The notes under the pieces: model-generated
What the model saw: only the letters and a program-made list of their open reading frames with translations
The model's database searches: none
What the model was told of the DNA's origin: nothing
Position numbers and translations under genes: made by a program
Shown: one piece after another, positions 34,523-44,304 of the stretch
Numbering within the stretch: position 1 is the stretch's first letter
How the letters are laid out: the number at the start of each line of letters is the position of its first letter
Assembly (NCBI GenBank): GCA_947643415.1
Contig: CANRWA010000001.1
Span: 1-64,000, forward strand
Direction: 5' to 3'
Source of the DNA: an uncultured Clostridia bacterium
Lineage (GTDB): Bacteria > Bacillota > Clostridia > Lachnospirales > Lachnospiraceae
DNA length: 64,000 nucleotides

Positions 34523-35546
34523 AATATATAGCTGCTATTATCAGGTAATGCGGCATTTATTATGCAGCCAGAACCCAGTTACGATACAAAATATCCGTCA
34601 GCAGATCCATGGGGAAGGATTTGAAGAAAGCCTGCTCGCCATCATACCCAAACTGGAAAACGGTGCCTGGAATTTGTTTGAGAAAGAGGGGACCCTCTTC
34701 CTCTCGAAGCTTAATTCCTCTTTTGTTATGCCTCTTTCCACCCTGGAAAAATCTTATCTGAAAGCGCTTCTGTCAGACCCCCGTATCGGATTATTTCTGG
34801 ATGATTCACAGTGGGATGCACTAAATGTCATGCTGGATTCTGTCGCTCCACTTTTCAGTCCAGAACAGTTCTACTACTATGACCGGTTTTCCGACGGAGA
34901 TCCGTATGACGACAGCAGATACCGAAGCAACTTCCGCACTCTGCTCGCCGCACAGAAAAAGAGGCAATATGTGGATCTTGATTACAACTCACCTTCCGGA
35001 AAACGGGTGCATCACTACTATGTGCCCGCGCGGCTGGAATACTCCGTAAAAAATGATAAATTTCGGCTTCTTGCCCTGAAACACATGTATAGGAACAAAA
35101 GAACGACAACGAAAAACTTCGACGAGGAAAGTCTGGTATCAGACAAAGTAAAACTGGAAATCCTGAATCTATCACGGATTCAAAGTATCCGGCCTACAGA
35201 TAAAACCCTTCCAACACAGGTCGACCTGAATGCAATTATTCGGAAAACCTATTATAAGGAGCCACTCCGGCTGCATATTATCAACCGGCGGAATGCCCTG
35301 GAACGCGCCATGCTGCACTTTGCCAACTATGAAAAAAATACAAGAAAAATAGACCAGGACACCTATGAGTGCCTGATCTATTATAACCAGTCTATGGAGA
35401 CAGAACTTCTGATCGAAGTCATGTCCTTTGGTCCCATGCTGAAGGTACTGGGAAATAAACGTTTTCTAAAGAGCCTGAGGACAAGGCTTCAGAAACAGAG
35501 GGACCTGATGGAGCAGATGGATTCCTTCAGACAGTATAATCTTTAA
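34506..35546 (+). CDS. WYL-domain transcriptional regulator 2
   Basis: 346 residues. N-terminal winged-helix-like part ([40 protein letters not shown]), then WYL domain ([51 protein letters not shown]) and the WCX-type C-terminus ([20 protein letters not shown] in part, [20 protein letters not shown]). Its start lies inside the first WYL gene, so the two are translationally coupled and likely act together, perhaps as a heteromer. The 3' end overlaps the convergent chemoreceptor-like gene by 20 nt, which leaves no room for a terminator. Confidence 0.85.
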   Translation: MELFSEIYSCYYQVMRHLLCSQNPVTIQNIRQQIHGEGFEESLLAIIPKLENGAWNLFEKEGTLFLSKLNSSFVMPLSTLEKSYLKALLSDPRIGLFLDDSQWDALNVMLDSVAPLFSPEQFYYYDRFSDGDPYDDSRYRSNFRTLLAAQKKRQYVDLDYNSPSGKRVHHYYVPARLEYSVKNDKFRLLALKHMYRNKRTTTKNFDEESLVSDKVKLEILNLSRIQSIRPTDKTLPTQVDLNAIIRKTYYKEPLRLHIINRRNALERAMLHFANYEKNTRKIDQDTYECLIYYNQSMETELLIEVMSFGPMLKVLGNKRFLKSLRTRLQKQRDLMEQMDSFRQYNL

Positions 35547-36453
35547 TAATAGGTGGTATCTGTCCCATCATATTATCAATATCCTCAAACATAGCACTCT
35601 TCGTTGTTCCCATATTGGCTGCACGGTTGATATGACGGGACACTTCCTGATATCCCTGCTTCATATTATCAAAGAAATCACATAGTTTCTGTAATTCAGC
35701 CTTTGACGAATCAATGACCTGGGAGATTTCAGCCTGTACCATAGTTGCCCCTTCTGCCGCTCCTGTGATACTATCAAATGTTTCATATGTTTCTTCCACT
35801 TTTGTCAGGCTTTGTTCCAGTGCCTCATGGGACGTAACGATGCTGGCGCTGAGCTGGCCTGCACCCTCCTCTACATCACCGACACTCACATCTACCGCGG
35901 CGACAAGGTCTTTAATCTCATCTGACAGATTTTTTACCTCCTCGGCGACTACCGCAAAACCTTTTCCCTGTTCTCCTGCTCTTGCCGCCTCAATAGTGGC
36001 GTTTAGTGAAAGGATATTCGTCTGATCGGCAATCGTGACAATTTTCTCCATGCATTTTCTGATCTTATTCAGAGAAAGCTGGAATGTATCAAATGTACTC
36101 TTCATTTCATGAAAATGTGCCTCTACCTGCAGGGAACTCTTTTTCAATTCTTCTACTTCGCCCTGCGCCTCAACCACAGACTGTGAAATGTTCTCCTTTA
36201 CAGAATCAAATTGGCTGGAGGCTGTATTGATATTGGAAAAATTCTGTTCAAAATCATCTAATGTTCCCTTAAAATTTTCAGATTCTGCCAGAACCCTTCC
36301 AAAGGACCTGTTTACCATGCTCAGTTCATACAGAGACTCCACTTCACTCTGCACCAGCATATGATGATATTCTTTCAGGCTATCCATAACATATAACACC
36401 GGATAAAGGCTTGTGCCCTTACTCTGAGATTTCTTTGATATTTTCATTTCCAT
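35527..36453 (-). CDS. Soluble methyl-accepting-chemotaxis-type protein
   Basis: 308 residues from the ATG at 36453 (GAGGAGGAAC upstream). No membrane segment. An N-terminal ~60-residue helical part ([20 protein letters not shown]) is followed by a long coiled coil carrying the conserved MCP signalling tip ([40 protein letters not shown]). MCP tips contact CheA and CheW. It directly follows a FIST-domain gene (stop to start 10 nt), and the pair follows hydA, so a soluble sensor complex is suggested. Confidence 0.88.
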   Translation of the reverse strand: MEMKISKKSQSKGTSLYPVLYVMDSLKEYHHMLVQSEVESLYELSMVNRSFGRVLAESENFKGTLDDFEQNFSNINTASSQFDSVKENISQSVVEAQGEVEELKKSSLQVEAHFHEMKSTFDTFQLSLNKIRKCMEKIVTIADQTNILSLNATIEAARAGEQGKGFAVVAEEVKNLSDEIKDLVAAVDVSVGDVEEGAGQLSASIVTSHEALEQSLTKVEETYETFDSITGAAEGATMVQAEISQVIDSSKAELQKLCDFFDNMKQGYQEVSRHINRAANMGTTKSAMFEDIDNMMGQIPPIIKDYTV

Positions 36454-36463
36454 GTTCCTCCTC

Positions 36464-37633
36464 TTACTCAAAGACAACACAGGTCATAGACTGGTTGACA
36501 AACTGGTTATTGTAATGTTCCCCGTATCCCACCAAACCGGCATGGCTGCCGAGAGCACTCATTTCCTGCAGATACTCTTCCATGTAATGATGATCATTAA
36601 AGAGCAGGTACCGGAACAGGCAGTTTACTGAAAATACTGCTGATATCTTTGGAAAATCTCTCTGGATCATACGGATTGTATCTTTTACAATCGCTTTAAA
36701 ATCTCCCAGTTCCAGCATAATAAGCACATCCGAATCATTTACCTGGCGGAAACATGTCAGGGCATCCCCACTTACTTCCTTGATGGATATGATACAGGTT
36801 TCATTTCCATTGATTTTTCCAAAAGGATTTTTAAAGGTCTGTGTCTCAATCTCACCTTCTGTTATGTGAAGAAGCTCTTGATAAACTTTCCTGGCAGGCA
36901 TTCCATTTAATTTCCCCATAATGTAATTCGCTTTATCCGTCTGCGAGGCGATAAAACGGCCATTGCCCATAGGATGGTAAATATTTTCCTTATATGCTTT
37001 TACCCTTCCCTGGTTATTTTTCACCAACGCATATGCTACCGCATCCTCATATATCCTGCCATTGGCAGATACTTTTCCAGCATCTCCCGTTCCGCCTACC
37101 AATGATATGCCCTTGTGTTTCAGCGCACTATAGATCGTAGTCAGCACACAGGCATCATTACCGGAACAAAAATCAATGCAGATCGTATTTTCGCCAGAAC
37201 TATTTATTTTTTTTATATCCTGCTCCAGCCTTTCAATGTACTTTACTGGCATAACAGATACCTCTTCCAGTACATTCGCAGTAGCACTGATTCCATCATA
37301 AAATGCTACAACGCTGACTCCCTTTTCAACTACTTTCGTGTCATAGCTCATCCCGATGCATCCAATACTGGGGATTTTCGGGAAAAGTTGTTCTAGTTTT
37401 TTTACATGTTCTTCAAACTGGTCACTGTTAGATAATAACATGATTAACTGGGGTGATTCCAGTCCCCGTACTGCTTCCTGCAGATTTCCACTCTGGCTCT
37501 TTCCAAAAAACTGTCTCAAAACATTACCCTCATTTCTATATATTTTCTTGTGGGAGAAAATCCCGTTATTTGCGGAGCAAGAATCACAATGCGATTCTTG
37601 GGGCATCGCGGTTTTCGGCCGATGTTTTTTCAC
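36464..37633 (-). CDS. FIST-domain sensory protein
   Basis: Up to 389 residues. The FIST_N domain ([76 protein letters not shown]) and FIST_C domain ([80 protein letters not shown]) are clear. FIST domains are thought to bind small ligands such as amino acids. The frame opens with GTG at 37633, overlapping the hydA stop; a TTG at 37519 preceded by GAGGG would begin right at the conserved domain and may be the true start. Between them lies a hairpin CAAGAATC/GATTCTTG. Confidence 0.85.
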   Translation of the reverse strand: MKKHRPKTAMPQESHCDSCSANNGIFSHKKIYRNEGNVLRQFFGKSQSGNLQEAVRGLESPQLIMLLSNSDQFEEHVKKLEQLFPKIPSIGCIGMSYDTKVVEKGVSVVAFYDGISATANVLEEVSVMPVKYIERLEQDIKKINSSGENTICIDFCSGNDACVLTTIYSALKHKGISLVGGTGDAGKVSANGRIYEDAVAYALVKNNQGRVKAYKENIYHPMGNGRFIASQTDKANYIMGKLNGMPARKVYQELLHITEGEIETQTFKNPFGKINGNETCIISIKEVSGDALTCFRQVNDSDVLIMLELGDFKAIVKDTIRMIQRDFPKISAVFSVNCLFRYLLFNDHHYMEEYLQEMSALGSHAGLVGYGEHYNNQFVNQSMTCVVFE

Positions 37634-39363
37634 ATCTTCCGGTAATCCACATGGAGAAGCTCATGGCTCCTGCCCTTGAGAACACCTGTCGCATAAAGCT
37701 GGCTCACCACAGGATTCTCCCCCGGACGTTTGATGATCGCTGATTTATCAGCACGGTACATACCACCTGCGCGCTCACCCTTTACATCCTGATAACCGAA
37801 AGGCTGTCCTGCACCGCCGATACAGCCATATGGACATGCCATCACTTCCACAAAATCAAAATGTTCTTCCCCTGAACGGATCTTCGTAATCAATTCATCT
37901 GCATTTCCCAGGCCATTGACAACAGCGATCCGAAGTGTGGACTCTCCTATTTCCACCTCAGCTACTTTCACGCCCTCCAGTCCTCTGACACCAGAGTATT
38001 CCAGATCCTTCAGTGTCTGGTTATCCTTTGCTGCCACATGACGGAGTGCTGCCTCTGCCACACCGCCTGTGACACCGAAGATCACACCAGCACCAGAGGA
38101 AATGCTAAATGGCATATCCGGTGAACTTGGTTCAATCTCAGCAAACTGGATTCCCAATTCCTTGATCATGCGAATAAGTTCTTTCGTTGTAATAACATAA
38201 TCCACATCTGGTACATTGTTCCGCTTAAACTCTTCTCTGGATGCCTCATATTTCTTTGCCACACAAGGCATCACTGCCACAGAAACTGTCTCCAGACCCG
38301 ATTCCTTGTCTGCCGGTTTATAATATTCCTTGATGACGGCACCAAACATCTCCATCGGAGACTTACAGGTGGATACATAAGGGAGAAGATCCGGATGTTT
38401 TGTCTCCACAAACCGCACCCAGCCGGGACAGCAGGAAGTAAACAAAGGAAATGTATTTCCCTCTGGATACCTGTCCTTATCCTTATCTCCATTTTCCAGC
38501 TTGCGGAGAAGTTCTTCTGCTTCCTCAACAATAGTGAGATCAGCACTGACACTGGTGTCAAAAACCGTATCAAATCCCAGCATGCGCAATGCGGTAAAAA
38601 TCTTTCCAATGGAGTTTTTTCCTGGCTTTAGGCCAAATTCTTCTCCGATCGCCACACGCACTGCAGGAGCCACCTGTACCACTACTCTCTTGTCCGGCTC
38701 ATATAATGCCTTCCATACTGCTTTCAGGTCCTTCTTAATGGTGATGGCCGCAGTTGGACAGACAGCAGCACATTGTCCACAATTTACACAATCTGTATCT
38801 GCAATCTTCTTATTAAATGCCGGAGTGACAATCATATCTGCTCCTCGGTGCGCAAAGTCAATGGCACCTACGTGCTGGACTTCATTGCACATGCGCACAC
38901 AGTCACCACAGAGGATGCATTTACTTGGATCTCTCACAATGGCGCAGGAAGAATCATCCACCATCCTCTCAGGATGGGTATTAGGAAACCTCACTTCTGT
39001 GAGACGGAAGCGGGATGCCAGCATCTGAAGCCGGCAATTTCCGTTCTTCTCACATATAGTACAATCCCTGCAATGGGAAGCCAGCAGAAGTTCTAGGATC
39101 ATCTTGCGGTAATCATGCAGGCGTCCGGAATTGGTACGGATCACCATTTTATCTCTGGGCGGGGTAGAACAGGATGCTATGATACCTCCCCTGTCATCCT
39201 CCACAACGCACATCCGGCACGCACCATATATGGACATATCTGAATAATAGCAGAAAGTGGGCACATGAATCCCTACTTTTTGGATTACCTGCAAAATATT
39301 TTTTTCATCTGTATATTCGGCACGAATGCCGTCTATTATCATATATTTACTATCTTTAGGCAT
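37630..39363 (-). CDS. hydA: [FeFe]-hydrogenase catalytic subunit, electron-bifurcating type
   Basis: 577 residues from the ATG at 39363 (GGAGGAAAAA). N-terminal [2Fe-2S] domain (VPTFCYYSDMSIYGACRMCV, CSTPP), His/Cys [4Fe-4S] site (HCRDCTICEKNGNC), two [4Fe-4S] ferredoxin motifs (CILCGDCVRMCNEV, CVNCGQCAAVCPTA), then the H-cluster domain with all three signatures: FTSCCPGWVRF, MPCVAKKYEASREEF and EVMACPYGCIGGAGQP. With HydB and HydC it oxidises NADH and reduced ferredoxin together to make H2, or the reverse. Genes are hydC-hydB-hydA in order, then FIST and MCP-like genes. Confidence 0.95.
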   Translation of the reverse strand: MPKDSKYMIIDGIRAEYTDEKNILQVIQKVGIHVPTFCYYSDMSIYGACRMCVVEDDRGGIIASCSTPPRDKMVIRTNSGRLHDYRKMILELLLASHCRDCTICEKNGNCRLQMLASRFRLTEVRFPNTHPERMVDDSSCAIVRDPSKCILCGDCVRMCNEVQHVGAIDFAHRGADMIVTPAFNKKIADTDCVNCGQCAAVCPTAAITIKKDLKAVWKALYEPDKRVVVQVAPAVRVAIGEEFGLKPGKNSIGKIFTALRMLGFDTVFDTSVSADLTIVEEAEELLRKLENGDKDKDRYPEGNTFPLFTSCCPGWVRFVETKHPDLLPYVSTCKSPMEMFGAVIKEYYKPADKESGLETVSVAVMPCVAKKYEASREEFKRNNVPDVDYVITTKELIRMIKELGIQFAEIEPSSPDMPFSISSGAGVIFGVTGGVAEAALRHVAAKDNQTLKDLEYSGVRGLEGVKVAEVEIGESTLRIAVVNGLGNADELITKIRSGEEHFDFVEVMACPYGCIGGAGQPFGYQDVKGERAGGMYRADKSAIIKRPGENPVVSQLYATGVLKGRSHELLHVDYRKM

Positions 39364-39408
39364 TTTTTCCTCCATTCTGAAGCATTTCACCAAAGTGTTA
39401 CACTTACC

Positions 39409-41301
39409 CTATTCTGCATTCTTCACAGCGCCAAAATTACAGCCTTCCATACAGGCACCACATTTGATACATTTTGCCGTGTCTATCACATGCGGCTTCT
39501 TCACCTCTCCAGATATTGCACCCACAGGACACATTCTGGCACATTTGGTACAGCCCTTACAAAGCTCTGGATCGATCTGCAGGCTTACCAGCGCCTTACA
39601 TTGTCCTGCCGGACATTTCTTATCCACAACATGGGCGATATATTCATCCCGGAAATATTTTAGTGTGGACACTACTGGAGATGCCGCCGTCTTGCCAAGG
39701 CCGCAGAGTGCTGTCGCCGAGACAGTCTCTGACAAAGTCTCCAGCAATTCTATATGCTCCATCGTCCCCCGCCCCTCTGTAATATCAGTCAGGAGTTCCA
39801 ACATGCGTTTCGTCCCCTCCCTGCAGGGCACACATTTTCCACAAGATTCATTTTGTGTAAAATTCATGAAAAATCTTGCCACTTCCACCATACAGCTCTT
39901 GTCATTCATAACGACAAGCCCGCCGGAACCAATCATGGCACCTACCTTTTTCAGGGAGTCAAAGTCCAGTTTCAAATCCAGATGATCCTGTGTGGCACTG
40001 ATGCACAGACACCCTCCGGAAGGTCCTCCAATCTGTACTGCCTTAAATTCACCATCCTTGACACCGCCGCCAATATCAAAGATCACTTCCCGTAGTGTAG
40101 TACCCATAGGCACCTCAATAAGTCCTGTATTCTGAACATTTCCCGTCAGTGCAAATGCCTTTGTTCCATGATTGTTTTTGGGACCATAGCCCTGATACCA
40201 TCTGGCGCCATTCAGAATGATCGGAGGTACATTACAGAATGTCTCTACATTATTCAGTACTGTCGGTTTGTCAAACAGTCCATGCTCAACCGTTCTCGGA
40301 GGCTTGACTCTCGGCATGCCACGGTTCCCCTCAATAGAAGTCGTCAGCGCACTTCCCTCACCACAGACAAAGGCTCCTGCCCCCTGGCTGATACGCAGTT
40401 CAAAGTCAAAGCCAGAACCAAGAATATCTTTCCCTAACAGACCTCTGTCGTTCGCTTTATCAATGGCCCTCTGTAATCTTTGTACAGCCAGCGGATATTC
40501 AGCGCGGACATAGATATAACCATAATGTGCTCCTGTGGCAATGGCAGCGATAAGCATGCCCTCAATAACACGGTGTGGCTCACCTTCCATCATAGACCGA
40601 TCCATAAATGCTCCTGGATCACCTTCATCACCGTTACAGACAATATATTTTGTCTCTTCCTTCTGGTCCTTTACCTGCTGCCATTTACGCCCGGCTGGAA
40701 AACCACCGCCGCCACGGCCTCTCAGGCAGGATTCTGTAATCTCATCTACAATATCCTGTGGTTTCATATCGAAAAGAGCTTTTGCCACAGCAGAATAACC
40801 GCCCAGTGCAAGGTACTCTGCAATACTCTCCGCATTGATCCTTCCACAGTATTCCAGTGCAATACGGGTCTGCTGTCGGTAAAATGGGATCTCTTCCTGC
40901 TTCACATAGGGATTGCCATCCTTATCTTTATATACAAGATGATCGATCACCTCATCCTCAATAATGGATTTTTCAATGATCTCCTCACAATCATCCAGTC
41001 CCACTTTTATGTACAGCCAGCCCATTGGCTCAATCCTCAGCAACGGTCCCATCTCACAGAATCCATGGCATCCGCTTTTTTTCAGTCCGATACTGTCACC
41101 ATGGGGTTCTTTTTCCAGAACAAGGGCACATTTTAACCCTTTCTCTTCTATGATCTCTTTCATCCTGTCATAGATTTTCAGAGATCCCCCTGCTACACAG
41201 CCCGTTCCGGCACAGATCAGTATCTGCTTTCTCTGGCTGTTTAGAGAGGCACGGTATTTTTCCTGTTTTGCAATGAGCTGTTCTCTGTCTTTAATTTTCA
41301 T
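39409..41301 (-). CDS. hydB: NuoF-like subunit of bifurcating hydrogenase
   Basis: 630 residues. An N-terminal thioredoxin-like [2Fe-2S] domain (ILICAGTGCVAGGSLKIYDR, KSGCHGFCEMGPLLRI), then the NADH/FMN domain (LRGRGGGGFPAGRKWQQVKD, IVCNGDEGDPGAFMDRSMME, GAGAFVCGEGSALTTSIEGN), a [4Fe-4S] NuoF site (ESCGKCVPCREGTKRMLELL) and two C-terminal ferredoxin clusters (LCKGCTKCARMCPVGAI, CIKCGACMEGCNFGAV). It is the NADH-binding, FMN-containing bifurcation subunit. The ATG overlaps the hydC stop by 11 nt. Confidence 0.95.
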   Translation of the reverse strand: MKIKDREQLIAKQEKYRASLNSQRKQILICAGTGCVAGGSLKIYDRMKEIIEEKGLKCALVLEKEPHGDSIGLKKSGCHGFCEMGPLLRIEPMGWLYIKVGLDDCEEIIEKSIIEDEVIDHLVYKDKDGNPYVKQEEIPFYRQQTRIALEYCGRINAESIAEYLALGGYSAVAKALFDMKPQDIVDEITESCLRGRGGGGFPAGRKWQQVKDQKEETKYIVCNGDEGDPGAFMDRSMMEGEPHRVIEGMLIAAIATGAHYGYIYVRAEYPLAVQRLQRAIDKANDRGLLGKDILGSGFDFELRISQGAGAFVCGEGSALTTSIEGNRGMPRVKPPRTVEHGLFDKPTVLNNVETFCNVPPIILNGARWYQGYGPKNNHGTKAFALTGNVQNTGLIEVPMGTTLREVIFDIGGGVKDGEFKAVQIGGPSGGCLCISATQDHLDLKLDFDSLKKVGAMIGSGGLVVMNDKSCMVEVARFFMNFTQNESCGKCVPCREGTKRMLELLTDITEGRGTMEHIELLETLSETVSATALCGLGKTAASPVVSTLKYFRDEYIAHVVDKKCPAGQCKALVSLQIDPELCKGCTKCARMCPVGAISGEVKKPHVIDTAKCIKCGACMEGCNFGAVKNAE

Positions 41302-41776
41302 TGGCAGCCTCCTCTTTCAATTGTTTGATCAGGTCTCTTGCCTTCTCAGGCGTCATAGATGGGTATACATGGTCATTTACTGTACATACCGGGGCCAGCC
41401 CGCATGCTCCCAGGCAGGATACGGTCTCTACTGTAAACAGCATATCTTCTGTCGTCGGCTTTTCCTCTGTAACCCCCAGCACATTTCGAAATTCCTCCAG
41501 GATCGGCACAGATTTTCTCACGTGGCATGCCGTCCCATCACATATTTTCAACACATACTTTCCTTTCGGTTCCAGTGAAAAATTTTCATAAAAAGTGGCA
41601 ACACCATAAACCTTTGCCTCACTCAGCCCCAGCTCTTTTGCAATATAGCAAAGCATCTCTTCCGGGAGATAGTGGTATTCTTTCTGTACCTCCTGCATAA
41701 TGGCAATAACAAGGGTTTTATCATATTGGTGCTTATGTAAGATCTCATCCAGTTTTTCCTGCTCTTGTTCTTTCAC
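41291..41776 (-). CDS. hydC: NuoE-like subunit of bifurcating hydrogenase
   Basis: 161 residues from the GTG at 41776, behind AAAGGAGAA; an upstream ATG at 41794 overlaps that ribosome site. YHYLPEEMLCYIAKELGLSE, AKVYGVATFYENFSLEPKGK, then [2Fe-2S] ligands in CDGTACHVRKS and VSCLGACGLAPVC. It carries electrons with HydB. First gene of the hyd operon. Confidence 0.94.
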   Translation of the reverse strand: MKEQEQEKLDEILHKHQYDKTLVIAIMQEVQKEYHYLPEEMLCYIAKELGLSEAKVYGVATFYENFSLEPKGKYVLKICDGTACHVRKSVPILEEFRNVLGVTEEKPTTEDMLFTVETVSCLGACGLAPVCTVNDHVYPSMTPEKARDLIKQLKEEAANEN

Positions 41777-41847
41777 AATATATTCTCCTTTCATTTATGG
41801 CAGCGCCCATGAAACAATATAATGAATATGAATAATTCGTTATATTA

Positions 41848-41888
41848 GAAAAATCCGGCACAATGCCAAAAATCGTGTCGGGTTTTTC
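41848..41888 (-). terminator. Rho-independent terminator of the BspA-like gene
   Basis: GAAAAA-CCCGACA pairs with TGTGCCGG-TTTTTC on the minus strand, followed by T-rich sequence. It separates the secreted protein gene from hydC and could act in both directions. Confidence 0.75.
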
Positions 41889-41974
41889 TTTACATTCTAA
41901 CATATATGTAGATAACAGTAAATAGTTTTTCAATGATTGCACCTGATATTTTTCATGGAAAAACCTTCTGACTC

Positions 41975-44290
41975 CTATTTACATTTCACTTTTGATATCT
42001 TGCTCCATGTTCCATAACGTTTTTTACCATCAATGACTTTATACGACCGAATGCGGGCATAATATTTTTTACCTTTCGCAAGCTTTGAAATCTTTCTGCT
42101 GCCCCTAGATTTCTTTGCAATAACCAAACTTTTCTTTTTTTTCGTAAACTTTGCATTTCTGGCATACTGAATTTGGTATCCGTCTGCCTGGGAATCTTTT
42201 TTCCATGTTATTTTAACCGTCCCCGGTTTCTGTGATTTCAAATGTACTTTGGCAGCTCTTTTCGGAACAATATAAAATGATTTAGCAAGGATTCCAGTGT
42301 AATTCTTCCTGCCCCGTATTTTTATGGATGCCCTGCCTGTATTTTTATTGTTTGCATAGGAAATGGTATAGTCTATATTCTTTTTCAGCACTTTTCCCCC
42401 GAGTTTCACAGTCACCTGTGGCGTTTGTGCCTTACCGTTGTAAACATAGCTTTTCTTTATCCCAACGATTGTTGCATTTGAAATACTTGGCATATCGACC
42501 TCGTCACTGTCCGATTTGCTGCTGTTATAAAAAATCCCATTACGCTTCGCATATTCCGCCGCATAGGATCCTTCCGGTGCATAAACCTTTGCGCGCACCA
42601 CATGACTATGGTCAGAACTCCAGAAATATCCTGTCCACAAAAAATCATCTCCAATGCTTTCTACACTGGAGGGTATTGTAATTTTTATTAAGGACATACA
42701 ACTGTAAAAAGCCTTTTCCCCGATTCTTTTTACCCCAGGTTTGATCTCTACTTCTTCAAGATTGTTAAAATAGGCAAATGCACTTTCTGGAATATCTGTG
42801 ATCCCCTCTCCAATAACAAGTTTTTTCACTTTTTTCCGAATGGGTTTCCATGCATTATCACTGGAAGAAGAAACAAAACCACTGCTGACAGAAGATACCG
42901 GATATCTGCTGCGGGCTTTCGTATCCACTGCAATCGGACCTGTTCCAGATACCGTCAGCACACCATCCGCAAAATCCCATACTGCATCCTGTCCTGCCAC
43001 ACGATACACTTTTTTTTGGAACTCCCCGGTTTGGGCATCAATGGAATAAAAATCCACCATATTAGCATTGGATGCATAATATACAATTTTTGACCCCTTC
43101 ACAATCGGCTGACAATCGGAAATTGGCGCCGAAGCCGTAAATTCCCTGCTCACAGCATTTCCTTCTCCATCCAAAAAAATATAGTGAAGAATGCTTCCTG
43201 ATAATCCGTCATCAGTTTCGGCCTCTTTGCCTGTTCCATATTCTTCCCATGAAACCATAAAACGGTTTTCATCGATCTTGGTGATCTTTGTCCCCAGAAA
43301 ACTTTTTCCCTCTCCTGTATAATCCGTAAGCCATTTTACTGTTGTAGCATCTTCGGTAAAATCTGAAATCGGTGTCACGGTGAGATAAATATTGTGTGCC
43401 ATATCGGATGAAAGACTGTCGTATTTTGACTGGTCTATGGATGTGCCAAGACAGAGTACATGGTCAGAAGATACCGCCATACCGTCTACACTGGCATAAC
43501 AGGCGATCGCCCATGCTGAAGTATGGCTGCCCCCATATTTGAGTACAGGCAAAGAGATTCCTTTTAATGTGTCTGTATCATACTTGGAAAGCTTTGTATA
43601 TCTGGAACCCTCGCTCTGTTCCAACACATACAAATCCGAACCAGCACATTCTATATATTGAGCAAAGGAATGCCACAAATCACAGTCTACTATGCCGCCT
43701 GTCATGGTTGTCTCATTTACCGCTATCATCAGAAATCCCTGATGTCCCTGGTTATACGCCGGATCAACGTATCCTTCATGCCCGGTGACAACATAAAGCG
43801 TGCCATCGTGTTCTGCCATCTCCACACAGCCATAATCAAAGGGATCACGCACTTCGCCGCCAAAAAGATCAGGATTTCCTGTAATGTTTGCAGCTCCCTT
43901 CTTTTTCCAATTGGTATCATACTGAATGATGCGGATCACCTCAGCCGTATCGCTTTCTTTTTCATTCACCTGCCCCTCAACCAGATAGTATGCATCTGAA
44001 CCAGCGTAAAAGCCTCCCCATTTGTCCAGTTCCATATCTACAAAACGTTTCCTCTGCATCTCAAAATTATCGTCATAATATTCTATGCCAACTTTTTCCC
44101 CATTGTAATATACTCTCATATACCCATTGTCTGTTGCCACCAAACCAGATAATTTTCTCAACCCAATGCTGAGATTATCTGAAGCCACTGGCAGATTTCC
44201 TGCCGCTCTTGCCATGGCTGCCGGAAACAATAATAAAACAATCAGACAGCATATAGCAAACCCTGTCGCAAATCCTTTCTTTTTTTCCAT
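41975..44290 (-). CDS. Secreted BspA-like protein with LRR_5 and fibronectin-like domains
   Basis: 771 residues. Signal peptide (GFATGFAICCLIVLLLFPAA). Residues ~35-430 form an unassigned beta-rich region that looks like a beta-propeller (repeated short blades such as GGFYAGSDAYYLVEGQV, DGTLYVVTGHEGYVDP). A BspA-type LRR_5 stretch follows (VIGEGITDIPESAFAYFNNL, VKRIGEKAFYSCMSLIKITI), then an Ig-like segment (KSYVYNGKAQTPQVTVKLGG) and a lysine-rich fibronectin-III-like tail (QKPGTVKITWKKDSQADGYQ). No sortase motif. Role is likely cell-surface or extracellular binding. Own terminator downstream. Confidence 0.75.
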   Translation of the reverse strand: MEKKKGFATGFAICCLIVLLLFPAAMARAAGNLPVASDNLSIGLRKLSGLVATDNGYMRVYYNGEKVGIEYYDDNFEMQRKRFVDMELDKWGGFYAGSDAYYLVEGQVNEKESDTAEVIRIIQYDTNWKKKGAANITGNPDLFGGEVRDPFDYGCVEMAEHDGTLYVVTGHEGYVDPAYNQGHQGFLMIAVNETTMTGGIVDCDLWHSFAQYIECAGSDLYVLEQSEGSRYTKLSKYDTDTLKGISLPVLKYGGSHTSAWAIACYASVDGMAVSSDHVLCLGTSIDQSKYDSLSSDMAHNIYLTVTPISDFTEDATTVKWLTDYTGEGKSFLGTKITKIDENRFMVSWEEYGTGKEAETDDGLSGSILHYIFLDGEGNAVSREFTASAPISDCQPIVKGSKIVYYASNANMVDFYSIDAQTGEFQKKVYRVAGQDAVWDFADGVLTVSGTGPIAVDTKARSRYPVSSVSSGFVSSSSDNAWKPIRKKVKKLVIGEGITDIPESAFAYFNNLEEVEIKPGVKRIGEKAFYSCMSLIKITIPSSVESIGDDFLWTGYFWSSDHSHVVRAKVYAPEGSYAAEYAKRNGIFYNSSKSDSDEVDMPSISNATIVGIKKSYVYNGKAQTPQVTVKLGGKVLKKNIDYTISYANNKNTGRASIKIRGRKNYTGILAKSFYIVPKRAAKVHLKSQKPGTVKITWKKDSQADGYQIQYARNAKFTKKKKSLVIAKKSRGSRKISKLAKGKKYYARIRSYKVIDGKKRYGTWSKISKVKCK

Positions 44291-44304
44291 AACAAACCTC
44301 CATA

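Noticed and set aside
40480-41136. A 218-residue plus-strand gene
   Set aside because: It is antisense to hydB, which has full domain support on the minus strand.
39409-41776. Complex I (nuoEF) genes
   Set aside because: They are directly followed by an [FeFe]-hydrogenase gene with overlapping or close spacing, and HydB has the extra N- and C-terminal iron-sulfur domains of bifurcating hydrogenases.
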